Both the position numbers and the translations under genes were made by a program. The notes below the pieces were generated by a model that saw only the letters and a program-made list of their open reading frames with translations, was not told the origin of the DNA and did not search any database. A stretch of 64,000 nt of DNA, from assembly GCF_003173575.1 (NCBI RefSeq), contig NZ_QGNY01000004.1, positions 310,001-374,000 on the forward strand, read 5' to 3'. The number at the start of each line of letters is the position of its first letter. Positions within the stretch are counted from its first letter, which is position 1. Below, piece by piece: positions 19,109-31,021 of the stretch. The DNA is from Pedobacter paludis. Lineage in GTDB: Bacteria > Bacteroidota > Bacteroidia > Sphingobacteriales > Sphingobacteriaceae.

Positions 19109-20392
19109 TTAGTTAGGGAATTTTACTCCTCTATATTGCGTAACATCCACAATCGGAATTGTTGAGCCATATTTAGCATTAATGGAATTGATAAATACAT
19201 TTGCAATTACAGCATTACCACGAGGTGTTAAATGGACACCATCAAGAGAGAATGCACCGCCAGTAATGAAAGCTGAATTGATTCCAATTCCGTTAATTAC
19301 AATTCCTGTTTTAACTTGATTTAAATATGTATAAGTATCGGCAATGGCCAATCCTTTGCTATCTGCCAAAGATTTGATGGTATTGTTGTAGCTAAGTACA
19401 TAATCTTTCACTTTTGCAACTTCATCTTTATCCAAAACCCAGTTATTTGCAATAGGATTTAAAGGGTGTAATCCATAAGGAATACTCGAAGCGTTCGGAA
19501 CACCAAATAAACCTGCAGACTGAAATGGCAATCGAATTAAATCTTCACTAGTTGCCGCTCTAACTGCGCCAGTACCAGTTTGAATATAAATTGCAGCAGC
19601 AGCGGGATTGATCGCCTTCGCGGCATTCAACAAAGCAGCAACGGTTACAGTATTAAAATAAGGGATTGCAGTTACATCGGGAATTGTACCAACTATTCCC
19701 TTTTGGCCACCAGCAGTAAGTGAATTTACCAGGTTTGAATATAAAAGTGCAAATGTAGATTTGTCGGTTAAAACATTGGTTGCATCTGTTGTTACCCCTC
19801 CGTTTGTTGCATAACCTAAAGCATCATTATTACCCAACCACAAAGAGAAGAACGTGTGATTTCTACCTTGAATAAATTGAAAATATGTAGTAACGCCTAC
19901 CTGAGCATCAGGAAGCAATCTTTCCAAATATGGATTAGCTGCGCTAAAAGGACCTGCAAAAGCCAAATCAACACGCATTCCGGGAATTCCTAAATTCTGA
20001 ACTTCTCCTGTGTATTTAGCTAAATGCGTTGCATCGCGATAAGCTAAGTTTGTGGTAACAGGTGTTAAAGTTGGAACACCATTAACTAATGCTGTTAAAG
20101 ATAGATATCCTGATCCATTTGCCTGAGCATCCGTAAAAAAAGGAGAAGTAAAACTTCCACCGCCTACGGTAGCCATTTTCTCCGCAATTAAGTTTGGATA
20201 AGCTACTTTTTGCCCTTCCAAATACAAACCTCCATCTGCAAATCCAGAAGTTAAAGAGTTGCCAACAGCTATATACTTACCGAAATTTGCAGTGCCTGCA
20301 GTTGTACCAGCAGGGCTTTCAATTTCTGGTTTACAAGAAGCTACAAAAAGTACAGCAGCAACTAAAAGACTATTTAATATATATTTTTTCAT
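19109..20392 (-). CDS. SGNH/GDSL-family lipoprotein hydrolase
   Basis: 427 residues. Lipoprotein signal ending VASC (Cys20). Block I of the SGNH fold is VGNSLTSG (43-50) with nucleophile Ser46; block III is WLGNNDALGYA; block V is LDGVHLTPRGNAVIA with the catalytic Asp and His. A lipid or acyl-ester esterase on the cell envelope is likely. It lies 92 bases downstream of a FadL-type porin gene on the same strand, a pairing that suggests release of fatty acids and their uptake (inference). Confidence 0.85.
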   Translation of the reverse strand: MKKYILNSLLVAAVLFVASCKPEIESPAGTTAGTANFGKYIAVGNSLTSGFADGGLYLEGQKVAYPNLIAEKMATVGGGSFTSPFFTDAQANGSGYLSLTALVNGVPTLTPVTTNLAYRDATHLAKYTGEVQNLGIPGMRVDLAFAGPFSAANPYLERLLPDAQVGVTTYFQFIQGRNHTFFSLWLGNNDALGYATNGGVTTDATNVLTDKSTFALLYSNLVNSLTAGGQKGIVGTIPDVTAIPYFNTVTVAALLNAAKAINPAAAAIYIQTGTGAVRAATSEDLIRLPFQSAGLFGVPNASSIPYGLHPLNPIANNWVLDKDEVAKVKDYVLSYNNTIKSLADSKGLAIADTYTYLNQVKTGIVINGIGINSAFITGGAFSLDGVHLTPRGNAVIANVFINSINAKYGSTIPIVDVTQYRGVKFPN

Positions 20393-20484
20393 CGTTTCTA
20401 AATTGTTTTTAATGGTGATGAAGCTATCATGATTTATTTGGCTTAATTAAGCTGAAAATTATGATGGTTTCATCGTAATTTCTC

Positions 20485-21708
20485 CTACCATTTATAAGTT
20501 AACGAAATACCTGGTGCATAAACTAATGTTTTAAATGTACCGTTTAAACCAGTTTCAATATTTTTCTGTGTACGTGATTTAACATCTTCAAAAAAGAAAG
20601 ATGCATTGACTTCAAAATGGCTAGTCGGGGCGTATCCAATACCAGCACTCAAAATATAACGATCCGCATCTGGAGCCTCAGGAGTAACGTATCCATCTTG
20701 AACCGGACTGAAAGCGTAACCTACACCAGCTCTTAAAGCCAATTTATCGGTTGCCTGATGATTGATTCCTAATTTAAACGAAGAACCATCACGGTAGTTT
20801 CTTGCTGATTTAGTATCGGCCAAAGCAGAGGTATTTGTAGCGTAATCAAAAGATAAATCCTGATAAATGTGCCATTGAACCCAACTCGCATCAAACGCTA
20901 ACTTTGTTGATTTTGAAAGTGGAATACCGATTCCCAGCGTTGTTGTGGCTGGCAAAGGGAGTTCGGCATTAAAAGTATTGCCTAAAGGGAAAGAAGTTCT
21001 TAAAGAATTTGGAACATCAAATTCAGCTGAACCACCATCTAATTTGGTAATAACCTTAGATTTATGTGTAATGGCGAAAGTGATGTTACTTAATGTATTG
21101 ATATAAATCCCAGCATTCCATCCATAACCTTTTCCTGTACCATCCAATGTAACCTTTCCCGAATGTCCATCAGGGAAGTTAACTGGAATAGCTCTCTGCA
21201 GGTTTACATCTCCATGGTTGTAAACAAAACCAGCACCAATACCAATTCTATCTGTAATTTTGATACTTAAAGTTGGCTGTATGTAAATTGCTTTAAGGTT
21301 TAAAGAGGTTAAAGAATACTTGCCAGACCAGTTATCACCCCAATCTACCAATCCACCAAAGGGAGTATAAACACCCAAACCCAATTTCCATTTGTTTGAT
21401 TTTGGTCCCCAAACTGCATAAAATTCGAAAGGAGGGGCAATTTTGTTTTTAACATTCTCTGTAATGTTCGAACCTGCTTGTTGAAAAGCAGATTTAAATA
21501 ATAATGGGTTAACACCTGCTGAAACTGAGTTTTTCTCTAAGAAAGTAACTGCACCGGGGTTAAAAAATACGGAAGCTTCATCAAGTGCAAGTGCAGAACC
21601 TGCACCGGCCATACCGATTTGTTTTTGTCCTTGTAAATTAACCTGGAAACCCTGCCCCATAACCCAAAATGGAACAGATAGTAATACGCTCAATAAAATT
21701 TTTTTCAT
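20485..21708 (-). CDS. OmpP1/FadL-family outer-membrane transporter
   Basis: 407 residues with a Sec signal (cleavage near VMGQG). The mature N-terminus FQVNLQGQKQIGMAGAGSA followed by DEASVFFNPGA is the FadL hatch signature. The rest is a predicted 14-strand barrel of alternating aromatic strands ending SLTYKW, with a C-terminal aromatic residue for BAM insertion. FadL proteins move long-chain fatty acids or other hydrophobic compounds across the outer membrane. The adjacent SGNH hydrolase may supply its substrate. Confidence 0.88.
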   Translation of the reverse strand: MKKILLSVLLSVPFWVMGQGFQVNLQGQKQIGMAGAGSALALDEASVFFNPGAVTFLEKNSVSAGVNPLLFKSAFQQAGSNITENVKNKIAPPFEFYAVWGPKSNKWKLGLGVYTPFGGLVDWGDNWSGKYSLTSLNLKAIYIQPTLSIKITDRIGIGAGFVYNHGDVNLQRAIPVNFPDGHSGKVTLDGTGKGYGWNAGIYINTLSNITFAITHKSKVITKLDGGSAEFDVPNSLRTSFPLGNTFNAELPLPATTTLGIGIPLSKSTKLAFDASWVQWHIYQDLSFDYATNTSALADTKSARNYRDGSSFKLGINHQATDKLALRAGVGYAFSPVQDGYVTPEAPDADRYILSAGIGYAPTSHFEVNASFFFEDVKSRTQKNIETGLNGTFKTLVYAPGISLTYKW

Positions 21709-21788
21709 TCTTATATATGGTTATAGCACAAATGTATACTATGCTAACATAGCAAACAAACATTTGTTTAAAAGATTTTAAAAAGAAA

Positions 21789-22100
21789 TTAGGCTTGTGC
21801 CGTTGGACCTCCAAAGCCCATTGGAAATGGTGGTTCTTCTTGAGTTTTGATGCGTCCGTTAACCGCTTCAAATTTTTGAATATTATCTTCTAAAGCAGAT
21901 AATAAACGTTTTGCATGCTCTGGAGTTAAGATGATTCTTGATTTAACTTTTGCTTTAGGTAGGCCTGGCATTACACGGATAAAATCAAGAACAAATTCTG
22001 TATTGGAATGGGTAATAATTGCTAGGTTTGAAAATATCCCCTCAGCAATTTCTTCTGATAGCTCTATATTTAATTGGTTTTCGTTTTGTTGTTCTTCCAT
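21789..22100 (-). CDS. DUF3467 protein
   Basis: 103 residues. The DUF3467 core runs from about 15 to 85: EGIFSNLAIITHSNTEFVLDF, then LPKAKVKSRIILTPEHAKRLL. A short Pro/Gly-rich tail follows. The family is small and uncharacterised. It sits just after rpoC on the same strand, but a good terminator separates them. The position next to the RNA polymerase genes may hint at a role in transcription, which the sequence alone does not show. Confidence 0.82.
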   Translation of the reverse strand: MEEQQNENQLNIELSEEIAEGIFSNLAIITHSNTEFVLDFIRVMPGLPKAKVKSRIILTPEHAKRLLSALEDNIQKFEAVNGRIKTQEEPPFPMGFGGPTAQA

Positions 22101-22185
22101 GGTCGACTGTTATTAATGTATGTTCTTAAATAAGAGCTTATAAAGGTAATGTTTAAGAATCAGTTGCAAAAAAAAAAATATTTAA

Positions 22186-22219
22186 ATAAAAAGGGCTGTT
22201 TCAAGTTATGAAACAGCCC
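22186..22219 (-). terminator. Intrinsic terminator of the rpoBC unit
   Basis: GGGCTGTTTC (22193-22202) pairs perfectly with GAAACAGCCC (22210-22219); on the minus strand it is followed by a U-rich run. It lies just after rpoC. Confidence 0.9.
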
Positions 22220-22241
22220 CTTAAAATAATATGATTTGTTA

Positions 22242-25200
22242 CTATGCTTCTACTTCTTCTTGTTTTGAAGCTAATAATTTATCGTACTCCTCTTGAGAAC
22301 CAACGATGATTCTTTCGTAACCACGTACACCTGTTCCCGAAGGAATTAAGTGACCAACGATTACGTTTTCCTTCAAGCCTAACATGTTATCGCGTTTACC
22401 TGCAATAGCTGCCTCATTTAATACTTTCGTAGTTTCCTGGAACGAAGCCGCAGAAATGAACGATTTAGTACCTAATGATGCACGAGTAATACCTTGTAAG
22501 ATAGAACTTGCAGTTGCTGGTCTTGCATCTCTAACCGTAATCTGTTTTAAATCCTTACGTTTTAATTGAGAGTTTTCATCTCTTAATCTACGTAATGAAA
22601 CAATCTGACCTGGTTTGAAATCATTTGAATCACCTGCGTCTTCAACAACTTTCTTGTCGTACATTGCATCGTTCTCGTCAGCAAAATCCCAACGGTCAAC
22701 AGCATTGTTTTCTAAGAAAATCGTATCTCCTGGATCTTCAATGTGAACTTTCTGCATCATCTGGTGAACAATTACCTCGAAGTGCTTATCGTTAATTTTT
22801 ACACCTTGTAAACGGTAAACCTCTTGAATACCATTTACTAGGTATTCTTGAACCGCTGCAGGGCCTTTAATTGATAAGATATCTGCCGGAGAAATTGAAC
22901 CATCTGATAAAGGCATACCCGCTTTCACAAAATCATTATCCTGTACAAGGATGTGTTTAGACAATGGAACCAAGTATTTTTTAACTTCACCATCTTTAGA
23001 TTCGATTGTAATCTCACGATTACCACGTTTAACACCACCTAAAGTTACCACACCATCAATTTCAGTTACTACAGCTGGGTTAGATGGATTACGTGCTTCG
23101 AATAATTCCGTTACACGTGGTAAACCACCTGTAATATCTCGGGTTTTACCAGTTGCACGTGGTATTTTAGCGATAATCTGACCAGTTTGAATGTTTTCGC
23201 CTTCATCTACTGAAACGTGAGCACCTACTGGAATGTTATATCCTTTAATAAATTCGCCTTTTTTATCAACGATTTGTACTGAAGGGTTTTTAGTTTTATC
23301 ACGGGTATCGATAATAACTTTTTCACGGTGACCAGTTTGCTCATCTGATTCTTCACGGAAGGTAACACCTTCAATAATCGCATCAAATTGTGCTTTACCA
23401 GCAAATTCTGAAAGAATAACCGCGTTATACGGATCCCATGAACAGATTTTATCGCCTTTAGATAATTTATCACCTTCTTTAACAAATAAGAATGCACCGT
23501 AAGGAATGTTGTTGGTTACAATGATACGTCCTGTTCCTGGCTCAACAATTTTGAACTCACCTGAACGACCTAATACAACCTGAACTGTTCCTTCTTCTGT
23601 CTGTGTATCAACAGTACGAATGTTTTCGAACTCGATAACACCATCAAACTTAGCAACGATGTTTGATTCTGCAGCAATGTTTGATGCAGTACCACCCACG
23701 TGGAAAGTACGAAGTGTTAACTGTGTACCCGGCTCACCGATTGATTGTGCTGCAATTACACCAACTGCCTCACCTCTTTGAACACGTTTACCAGATGCCA
23801 AGTTACGGCCATAACATAGTGCACAAACACCGCGTTTAGATTCGCAAGTTAATACTGAACGGATCTCGATACCTTCTAACGGAGATTCTTCGATCAATTT
23901 GGCAACATCTTCATTAATATCTTCGCCCGCACCTACTAATAATGTATTATCCAAAGGATTGTAAACATCATGTAATGAAGTACGACCTAAAATCCTGTCG
24001 TATAATGGTTCAACGATATCTTCCTGATCTTTTAAAGCGGTAGTATACATACCTCTTAAAGTACCACAATCGTTATCGTTAACGATCATATCTTGAGCAA
24101 CATCATGCAAACGACGGGTTAAGTAACCCGCATCAGCTGTTTTTAACGCCGTATCTGCCAAACCTTTACGAGCACCGTGAGTAGAGATAAAGTACTCTAA
24201 TACCGATAAGCCTTCTTTAAAGTTTGATAAGATCGGGTTTTCAATGATATCACCACCTGAACCTGATTTTTGAGGTTTCGCCATCAAACCACGCATGCCG
24301 CAAAGCTGACGAATCTGCTCTTTCGAACCACGTGCTCCCGAATCAAGCATCATGTAAACCGAGTTAAAACCTTGGTTATCTGACGATAACTGAGTCATAA
24401 CGAAAGTGGTTAATCTGTTGTTGATACGAGTCCAGATATCGATAATCTGGTTGTAACGTTCGTTGTTGGTAATGAAACCCATGTTATAGTTGTTTCTTAC
24501 CTCTTCAACTTCAGCAGCTGCTTGCTCTAATAAAGTATGTTTTTCTACCGGAATGTTTACGTCTTGTAAATTGAACGATAAACCTCCTTGGAAAGCCATA
24601 CGGAAACCTAATTCCTTAATATCATCTAAGAACTGAGAAGAACGAGCCATACCAGTCATTTTTACCACTTCACCGATAATATCCCTTAACGATTTTTTAG
24701 TTAACAACTCATTGATATAACCAACTTCTTCAGGAACCATTTGGTTGAATAATACTCTACCAACAGTAGTTTCAGTTAATTTATTAACGATAGAACCATC
24801 AGCTTGCTTAACATTTACCCTTACTTTGATAAATGCATGAAGATCTAATTCTTTCTCGTTATAAGCAATAATTACTTCCTCTGGAGAATAGAAAGAAGAA
24901 TCTTGTCCTTTTACAACACGAGATTCATCTGTTCTACGGCCTTTAGTAATATAATAAAGACCCAAAACCATATCCTGAGATGGTACTGTAATCGGTGTAC
25001 CGTTTGCAGGGTTTAGGATATTATGTGCAGCCAACATTAACACTTGGGCTTCCAAAATTGCTGCGTTACCTAGAGGTAAGTGGACAGCCATCTGGTCACC
25101 ATCAAAATCGGCGTTGAATGCAGTACAAACTAATGGGTGTAATTGGATTGCTTTTCCTTCAATTAATTTTGGCTGGAAAGCCTGAATACCTAATCTGTGT

Positions 25201-26528
25201 AAGGTAGGTGCACGGTTTAATAATACCGGGTGACCTTTTAATACATTTTCTAAGATATCCCAAACCAATGGATCTTTTCTATCAACGATTTTCTTAGCAG
25301 ATTTAACTGTTTTTACAACACCACGCTCAATCATCTTACGAATAATGAACGGTTTGTAAAGCTCAGCAGCCATATCTTTAGGAATACCGCACTCATGTAA
25401 TTTAAGGCTAGGCCCTACAACAATTACCGAACGAGCTGAATAATCCACACGTTTACCCAATAAGTTCTGACGGAAACGACCTTGTTTACCTTTCAAAATA
25501 TCTGAAAGTGATTTCAAAGCACGGTTACCTTCAGTTTTAACCGCATTAACTTTACGTGAGTTATCGAATAACGAATCTACAGCTTCCTGTAACATACGTT
25601 TTTCGTTACGTAAAATTACCTCCGGTGCTTTAATCTCGATCAAGCGTTTTAAACGATTGTTACGGATAATTACACGACGGTATAAATCATTTAAATCTGA
25701 AGTAGCAAAACGACCACCTTCTAATGGAACTAAAGGACGTAATTCTGGTGGAATAACCGGAACGATTTTAACAATCATCCACTCAGGGCGATTCTCAATA
25801 CGTGTATTAGCACCACGGAAAGCTTCAACAACCTGAAGACGTTTTAAAGCCTCATTTTTACGTTGTTGAGAAGTTTCGTTAGCAGCTTGGTGACGTAAAT
25901 CGTAAGATAAAGTATCTAAGTTAATACGTTTCAAAAGATCTTCTAACGCTTCAGCACCCATTTTGGCGATGAATTTATTAGGATCTTTATCATCTAAATA
26001 TTGGTTTTCTTTAGGTAATTTATCTAAGATATCTAAGTATTCTTCTTCTGTTAAGAAGTCCATATACTTAATGCCATCCTCTTCCATTAAACCGGATTGG
26101 ATAACTACGTAACGCTCGTAATAGATAATTAAATCTAATTTTTTAGTAGGTAAACCTAATAAATAACCGATTTTGTTTGGTAAAGAACGGAAATACCAGA
26201 TGTGTGCAACAGGAACCACCAATGCGATGTGCCCCATACGCTCACGACGTACTTTCTTTTCAGTTACTTCAACACCACAACGATCGCAAACTATACCTTT
26301 ATAACGGATACGTTTGTATTTACCGCAATGACATTCGTAATCTTTTACCGGACCAAAAATACGCTCACAGAACAAACCATCACGTTCAGGTTTGTAAGTA
26401 CGGTAATTAATGGTTTCTGGTTTCAACACCTCACCGCTAGAACGTTCCAAAATAATTTCTGGAGACGATAAGCTAATCGTGATTGATGTGAAATTGCTTT
26501 TTAATTTATTATCCTTTTTGTAAGACAT
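22242..26528 (-). CDS. rpoC: RNA polymerase beta' subunit
   Basis: 1428 residues, full length for Bacteroidota. The N-terminal zinc site is CHCG...CDRCG (about 66-84). The catalytic Mg loop reads [12 protein letters not shown] (about 460-471). The second zinc cluster near 815-905 has [13 protein letters not shown]. The bridge-helix and trigger-loop region lies between, and the C-terminal tail ([11 protein letters not shown]) is typical. It follows rpoB after a gap of about 90 bases that holds a heptamer repeat rather than an obvious promoter. Confidence 0.97.
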   Translation of the reverse strand: MSYKKDNKLKSNFTSITISLSSPEIILERSSGEVLKPETINYRTYKPERDGLFCERIFGPVKDYECHCGKYKRIRYKGIVCDRCGVEVTEKKVRRERMGHIALVVPVAHIWYFRSLPNKIGYLLGLPTKKLDLIIYYERYVVIQSGLMEEDGIKYMDFLTEEEYLDILDKLPKENQYLDDKDPNKFIAKMGAEALEDLLKRINLDTLSYDLRHQAANETSQQRKNEALKRLQVVEAFRGANTRIENRPEWMIVKIVPVIPPELRPLVPLEGGRFATSDLNDLYRRVIIRNNRLKRLIEIKAPEVILRNEKRMLQEAVDSLFDNSRKVNAVKTEGNRALKSLSDILKGKQGRFRQNLLGKRVDYSARSVIVVGPSLKLHECGIPKDMAAELYKPFIIRKMIERGVVKTVKSAKKIVDRKDPLVWDILENVLKGHPVLLNRAPTLHRLGIQAFQPKLIEGKAIQLHPLVCTAFNADFDGDQMAVHLPLGNAAILEAQVLMLAAHNILNPANGTPITVPSQDMVLGLYYITKGRRTDESRVVKGQDSSFYSPEEVIIAYNEKELDLHAFIKVRVNVKQADGSIVNKLTETTVGRVLFNQMVPEEVGYINELLTKKSLRDIIGEVVKMTGMARSSQFLDDIKELGFRMAFQGGLSFNLQDVNIPVEKHTLLEQAAAEVEEVRNNYNMGFITNNERYNQIIDIWTRINNRLTTFVMTQLSSDNQGFNSVYMMLDSGARGSKEQIRQLCGMRGLMAKPQKSGSGGDIIENPILSNFKEGLSVLEYFISTHGARKGLADTALKTADAGYLTRRLHDVAQDMIVNDNDCGTLRGMYTTALKDQEDIVEPLYDRILGRTSLHDVYNPLDNTLLVGAGEDINEDVAKLIEESPLEGIEIRSVLTCESKRGVCALCYGRNLASGKRVQRGEAVGVIAAQSIGEPGTQLTLRTFHVGGTASNIAAESNIVAKFDGVIEFENIRTVDTQTEEGTVQVVLGRSGEFKIVEPGTGRIIVTNNIPYGAFLFVKEGDKLSKGDKICSWDPYNAVILSEFAGKAQFDAIIEGVTFREESDEQTGHREKVIIDTRDKTKNPSVQIVDKKGEFIKGYNIPVGAHVSVDEGENIQTGQIIAKIPRATGKTRDITGGLPRVTELFEARNPSNPAVVTEIDGVVTLGGVKRGNREITIESKDGEVKKYLVPLSKHILVQDNDFVKAGMPLSDGSISPADILSIKGPAAVQEYLVNGIQEVYRLQGVKINDKHFEVIVHQMMQKVHIEDPGDTIFLENNAVDRWDFADENDAMYDKKVVEDAGDSNDFKPGQIVSLRRLRDENSQLKRKDLKQITVRDARPATASSILQGITRASLGTKSFISAASFQETTKVLNEAAIAGKRDNMLGLKENVIVGHLIPSGTGVRGYERIIVGSQEEYDKLLASKQEEVEA

Positions 26529-26548
26529 ATCTCTCTTTTAAGGTTAAA

Positions 26549-26613
26549 ATGTAAGATGTGAGATGGAAGATGGAAGATGAACCTAATCCATCTTCCATAA
26601 TACATTTTACATC
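26549..26613. repeat. Heptamer repeat with inverted copy between rpoB and rpoC
   Basis: ATGTAAG-ATGTGAG-ATGGAAG-ATGGAAG-ATGAA is about 4.5 copies of a seven-base unit (26549-26580). An inverted version, CCATCTTCCAT then ACATTTTACATC, spans 26587-26613. The halves can form a hairpin in the rpoB-rpoC spacer. Confidence 0.7.
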
Positions 26614-26617
26614 ATTC

Positions 26618-29600
26618 TTAGTCTAACGTAATATCTAAACCTAAACCGCGTAACTCATGTACCAATACGTTAAACGATTCTGGTACACCTGGAGTTGGTA
26701 GGTTTTCACCTTTAACAATGGCTTCGTAAGTTTTGGCTCTACCAATAACATCATCCGATTTAACGGTTAAGATCTCTTGAAGAATATTAGCTGCACCGAA
26801 TGCCTCTAATGCCCAAACCTCCATCTCACCAAAACGCTGACCACCAAATTGAGCTTTACCACCCAATGGCTGTTGTGTAATTAATGAGTATGGTCCAATT
26901 GAACGGGCGTGCATCTTATCATCAACCATGTGACCTAATTTCAACATGTAGATAATACCTACAGTTGTAGTCTGATCGAAACGCTCACCTGTTAAACCAT
27001 TGTATAAGTAGGTTTTTCCTGAAGCAGGAACTCCCGCTTTAGCAATCCACTCTTCTACTTCAGTATGTGTAGCACCATCAAAAATCGGAGTTGCAAATTT
27101 AACGCCTAATTCCTGACCTGCCCATGCTAAAATCGTTTCATAAATCTGGCCAAGGTTCATACGTGAAGGTACACCCAGTGGGTTCAACACGATATCAACT
27201 GGAGTACCATCAGCTAAGAAAGGCATATCTTCATCACGTACAATACGTGCAACAATACCTTTGTTACCGTGGCGTCCTGCCATTTTATCACCTACTTTTA
27301 ATTTACGTTTCTTAGCAACATAAACTTTTGCCATTTGTACGATACCTGATGGAAGCTCATCACCTACACTGATCGCAAATTTATCGCGTTTGTAAGCTCC
27401 AAGTTCTTCGTTAACACGGATACCGTAGTTGTGAAGCAATAATTTAATCATCTCATTTTTGTCATCATCAGTAGTCCATTTGTTAGGGCTAATGTGCGCA
27501 AATTCAAGATCTGCTAAAATTTTCTGAGTAAATTTAGCGCCTTTAGCAACCAATAATTCTTTGTAAATGTTGAATACCCCTTGAGATGTTTTTCCATTTA
27601 CAATAGTGAATAATTTGTCTACTAATTCTGCTTTTAATTTCTCAGTTGTACTATTATATTCTTTGTCTAATTTCTCAATTGCCGATTTTTCTTCAGCTTT
27701 TGTAGTTTTCTTAGCACGGCTGAATAGTTTTGTATCAATTACCACACCTTGGATTGAAGGAGGAGTTTTTAAAGACGCATCTTTAACATCACCTGCTTTA
27801 TCACCAAAGATTGCACGTAGTAATTTCTCTTCTGGTGAAGGATCAGATTCTCCTTTTGGAGTAATCTTACCAATTAAAATATCACCTTCTTTTACATCAG
27901 CACCAATACGGATAATACCGTTTTCATCAAGGTCTTTAGTAGCCTCTTCAGAAACGTTAGGGATATCTGGTGTTAATTCCTCTTCTCCACGTTTAGTATC
28001 ACGTACTTCTAATTCAAACTCTTCAATATGTAATGAAGTGAAAACGTCATCACGAACAATACGCTCGTTAATAACAATCGCATCCTCAAAGTTGAAACCT
28101 TGCCAAGGCATGAACGCCACTTTCAAGTTTCTACCTAAGGCTAATTCACCGTTTTGAGTTGCATAACCCTCGCAAAGCACTTGTCCTTTAGTAACTTTCT
28201 GACCTTTCTTAACGATTGGCTTTAAGTTGATACAAGTATTCTGGTTGGTTTTTTTGAACTTAATTAAACGATAAGTTTTGCTATCACCTTCAAATGAAAC
28301 TAAACGATCATCCTCGTTACGGTCATATTTAATGGTGATTTCATTTGCATCTACATATTCTACAACACCGTTACCTTCAGCATTGATCAAAGTTCTTGAG
28401 TCACGAGCAACGCGACCTTCTAAACCTGTACCAACGATTGGCGCTTCCGGACGTAACAATGGTACGGCCTGACGTTGCATGTTCGATCCCATCAAAGCCC
28501 TATTCGCATCATCATGTTCTAAGAACGGAATTAACGAAGCAGCGATTGAAGTAATCTGATTTGGTGCAACATCCATTAAGTCTAATTTCTCAGGCTCAAT
28601 AATCGGGAAGTCACCCTCATAACGTGCTTTAACACGTGGCGTAGTAAAGTTACCTTTATCATCATACTCTGCATTAGCCTGAGCAATGGTTTTGCCATCT
28701 TCATCTTCTGCAGATAAGTAAATAACGTCTGAATCAACAACAACCTTACCATCTTCAACACGTTTGTATGGTGTTTCAATGAAACCTAAATTATTGATTT
28801 TTGCATGCACACAAAGTGATGAAATTAAACCAATGTTTGGTCCCTCAGGTGTTTCAATAGTACATAAACGACCATAGTGCGTGTAGTGAACGTCTCGAAC
28901 CTCGAAACCAGCACGCTCACGTGATAAACCACCTGGGCCTAAAGCTGACAAACGACGTTTGTGTGTAATCTCTGCTAACGGATTTGTTTGATCCATAAAC
29001 TGAGACAACTGGTTTGTACCAAAGAAAGAGTTGATTACGGATGATAACGTACGAGCGTTGATCAAATCAGTTGGTGTAAACACTTCGTTATCGCGAATGT
29101 TCATACGCTCACGGATTGTTCTAGCCATACGGGCTAAACCAACACCAAATTGTGCGTATAATTGTTCACCTACGGTACGTACACGACGGTTTGATAAGTG
29201 ATCGATATCATCTACTTCTTCTTTTGAGTTGATCAATTTGATCAGATATTTAACAATTGCGATAATATCTGCCTTTGTTAAAACTTTAACCTCATCAGGG
29301 GTATTCATTTTCAACTTACGGTTGATGCGGTAACGACCAACATCTCCTAAATCGTAACGTTTATCCGAGAAGAACAAACGATCAATGATACCACGAGCAG
29401 TTTCCTCATCAGGTGGTTCTGCGTTACGCAAAGCACGATAGATGTTTTCTACAGCTTCTTTTTCTGAGTTAGAGGTATCTTTTTGTAATGTATTATATAT
29501 AATGGTATAATCAGCCTGACTTGCGCCATCCTCTTTTGATAAGATGATGCTTTTTACGCCAGCTTCGATAACCATATCAATGTGTTCGTCTTCTAAAACG

Positions 29601-30421
29601 GTTTCTCTTTCAAGAATCACTTCATTACGGTCGATAGAAACTACCTCACCTGTATCTTCATCTACAAAATCTTCAACCCATTTCTTTAAAACTCTTGCTG
29701 CCAGTTTACGACCGATATATTTCTTTAAACCTGATTTACTAACTTTTACTTCGTCAGCAAGATCAAAAAGTTCTAAGATATCTTTATCAGAATCGTAACC
29801 GATAGCACGTAATAAAGTGGTAACCGGGAATTTTTTCTTACGATCGATGTAAGCATACATTACGTTATTAACGTCTGTAGCAAACTCGATCCATGAACCT
29901 TTGAAAGGAATAACACGTGCAGAATACAATTTGGTTCCATTAGTGTGACGGCTTTGGCCGAAGAACACGCCTGGAGAACGGTGTAATTGCGAAACGATAA
30001 CACGTTCTGCTCCGTTGATAACAAATGTACCTTTTGGTGTCATGTACGGGATAGTACCTAAGTACACATCCTGAATAATGGTTTCAAAATCTTCATGTTC
30101 AACATCGTTACAAGAAAGCTTAAGCTTTGCTTTTAATGGAACATTGTAGGTTAATCCACGCTCAATACACTCGTGTATATCGTAACGTGGCGGATCAACA
30201 AAATAATCAAGAAATTCTAATACGAAGATATTTCTTGAATCTGTTATTGGAAAGTTTTCAGCAAACACTTTGAACAAACCTTCGCTAGAGCGATCGTCTG
30301 ATGTGGTATCTATCTGGAAAAATTCTCTGAATGATTGCAATTGCACATCCAGAAAATCCGGATAGTCTATAATGTGCTTACTAGTTGCAAAATTTACTCT
30401 TTGTTCGACTGTCTTTGCCAA
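26618..30421 (-). CDS. rpoB: RNA polymerase beta subunit
   Basis: 1267 residues, full length. The start appears to be TTG at 30421: no ATG or GTG lies closer in frame, and [10 protein letters not shown] is a normal N-terminus for this phylum. Recognisable segments are the fork/rifampicin region ([28 protein letters not shown]), the Mg-associated GRHGNKG near 1070 and the C-terminal clamp [20 protein letters not shown] (20 residues). A hairpin lies between rplL and rpoB, as attenuators do in other bacteria. Confidence 0.97.
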   Translation of the reverse strand: MAKTVEQRVNFATSKHIIDYPDFLDVQLQSFREFFQIDTTSDDRSSEGLFKVFAENFPITDSRNIFVLEFLDYFVDPPRYDIHECIERGLTYNVPLKAKLKLSCNDVEHEDFETIIQDVYLGTIPYMTPKGTFVINGAERVIVSQLHRSPGVFFGQSRHTNGTKLYSARVIPFKGSWIEFATDVNNVMYAYIDRKKKFPVTTLLRAIGYDSDKDILELFDLADEVKVSKSGLKKYIGRKLAARVLKKWVEDFVDEDTGEVVSIDRNEVILERETVLEDEHIDMVIEAGVKSIILSKEDGASQADYTIIYNTLQKDTSNSEKEAVENIYRALRNAEPPDEETARGIIDRLFFSDKRYDLGDVGRYRINRKLKMNTPDEVKVLTKADIIAIVKYLIKLINSKEEVDDIDHLSNRRVRTVGEQLYAQFGVGLARMARTIRERMNIRDNEVFTPTDLINARTLSSVINSFFGTNQLSQFMDQTNPLAEITHKRRLSALGPGGLSRERAGFEVRDVHYTHYGRLCTIETPEGPNIGLISSLCVHAKINNLGFIETPYKRVEDGKVVVDSDVIYLSAEDEDGKTIAQANAEYDDKGNFTTPRVKARYEGDFPIIEPEKLDLMDVAPNQITSIAASLIPFLEHDDANRALMGSNMQRQAVPLLRPEAPIVGTGLEGRVARDSRTLINAEGNGVVEYVDANEITIKYDRNEDDRLVSFEGDSKTYRLIKFKKTNQNTCINLKPIVKKGQKVTKGQVLCEGYATQNGELALGRNLKVAFMPWQGFNFEDAIVINERIVRDDVFTSLHIEEFELEVRDTKRGEEELTPDIPNVSEEATKDLDENGIIRIGADVKEGDILIGKITPKGESDPSPEEKLLRAIFGDKAGDVKDASLKTPPSIQGVVIDTKLFSRAKKTTKAEEKSAIEKLDKEYNSTTEKLKAELVDKLFTIVNGKTSQGVFNIYKELLVAKGAKFTQKILADLEFAHISPNKWTTDDDKNEMIKLLLHNYGIRVNEELGAYKRDKFAISVGDELPSGIVQMAKVYVAKKRKLKVGDKMAGRHGNKGIVARIVRDEDMPFLADGTPVDIVLNPLGVPSRMNLGQIYETILAWAGQELGVKFATPIFDGATHTEVEEWIAKAGVPASGKTYLYNGLTGERFDQTTTVGIIYMLKLGHMVDDKMHARSIGPYSLITQQPLGGKAQFGGQRFGEMEVWALEAFGAANILQEILTVKSDDVIGRAKTYEAIVKGENLPTPGVPESFNVLVHELRGLGLDITLD

Positions 30422-30518
30422 TGGACTAAAAGATTTTAGTTTAAGAATAAACTATTTGTTTGGTTCGGGTTTGAAACATTCTCATCAACCAAGCAAAATG
30501 AGATGTTTATAAACAGGT

Positions 30519-30547
30519 AAAGACACCGACATTTTCAGTCGGTGTCT
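30519..30547 (-). terminator. Hairpin between rplL and rpoB, candidate attenuator
   Basis: AGACACCGAC (30521-30530) pairs perfectly with GTCGGTGTCT (30538-30547). On the minus strand it is followed only by UUUA, so partial termination is more likely than full stop. It would let ribosomal-protein output exceed rpoBC output. Confidence 0.7.
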
Positions 30548-30578
30548 AATACATTTTTAGCTTAGCTAAATTAAGTGA

Positions 30579-30956
30579 TTACTTAATTTCAACTACTGCT
30601 CCAGCTTCTTCTAATTGTTTTTTAAGAGCTTCTGCTTCGTCTTTAGCAACACCAGTTTTTAATTCTTTTGGTGCTCCATCAACTAAGTCTTTTGCTTCTT
30701 TCAAACCAAGGCCAGTTAAGTCTTTAACAAGTTTTACAACTGCTAATTTAGCGCCACCAGCTTCTTTTAAGATAACATCAAATGATGTTTTTTCTGCAGC
30801 AGCAGCAGGTGCATCACCACCAGCAGCAGGACCAGCAACTACAGCAGCAGCTGCAGGCTCGATACCATACTCGTCTTTTAAGATTTGAGCTAATTCGTTA
30901 ACTTCTTTAACGGTTAAGTTTACTAATTGCTCAGCAAACGATTTTAAATCTGCCAT
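30579..30956 (-). CDS. rplL: 50S ribosomal protein L7/L12 (bL12)
   Basis: 125 residues. N-terminal dimerisation helices ([18 protein letters not shown]), an Ala/Gly/Pro hinge (about 36-52), and the globular C-terminal domain with [12 protein letters not shown] and [20 protein letters not shown] (20 residues). It forms the multi-copy stalk that recruits translation factors. It follows rplJ by about 65 bases in the rplKAJL group. Confidence 0.96.
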   Translation of the reverse strand: MADLKSFAEQLVNLTVKEVNELAQILKDEYGIEPAAAAVVAGPAAGGDAPAAAAEKTSFDVILKEAGGAKLAVVKLVKDLTGLGLKEAKDLVDGAPKELKTGVAKDEAEALKKQLEEAGAVVEIK

Positions 30957-31021
30957 TTTATTAAGATTTTAAAAATTTATGTAAAAATAATTTTGTTTAA
31001 TTTGCGAACTTAAGGTGTTCG

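Noticed and set aside
27606..28157. 183-codon ORF antisense to rpoB
   Set aside because: Lies wholly inside rpoB on the other strand, Ser-rich composition, no family; a shadow of strong codon bias.
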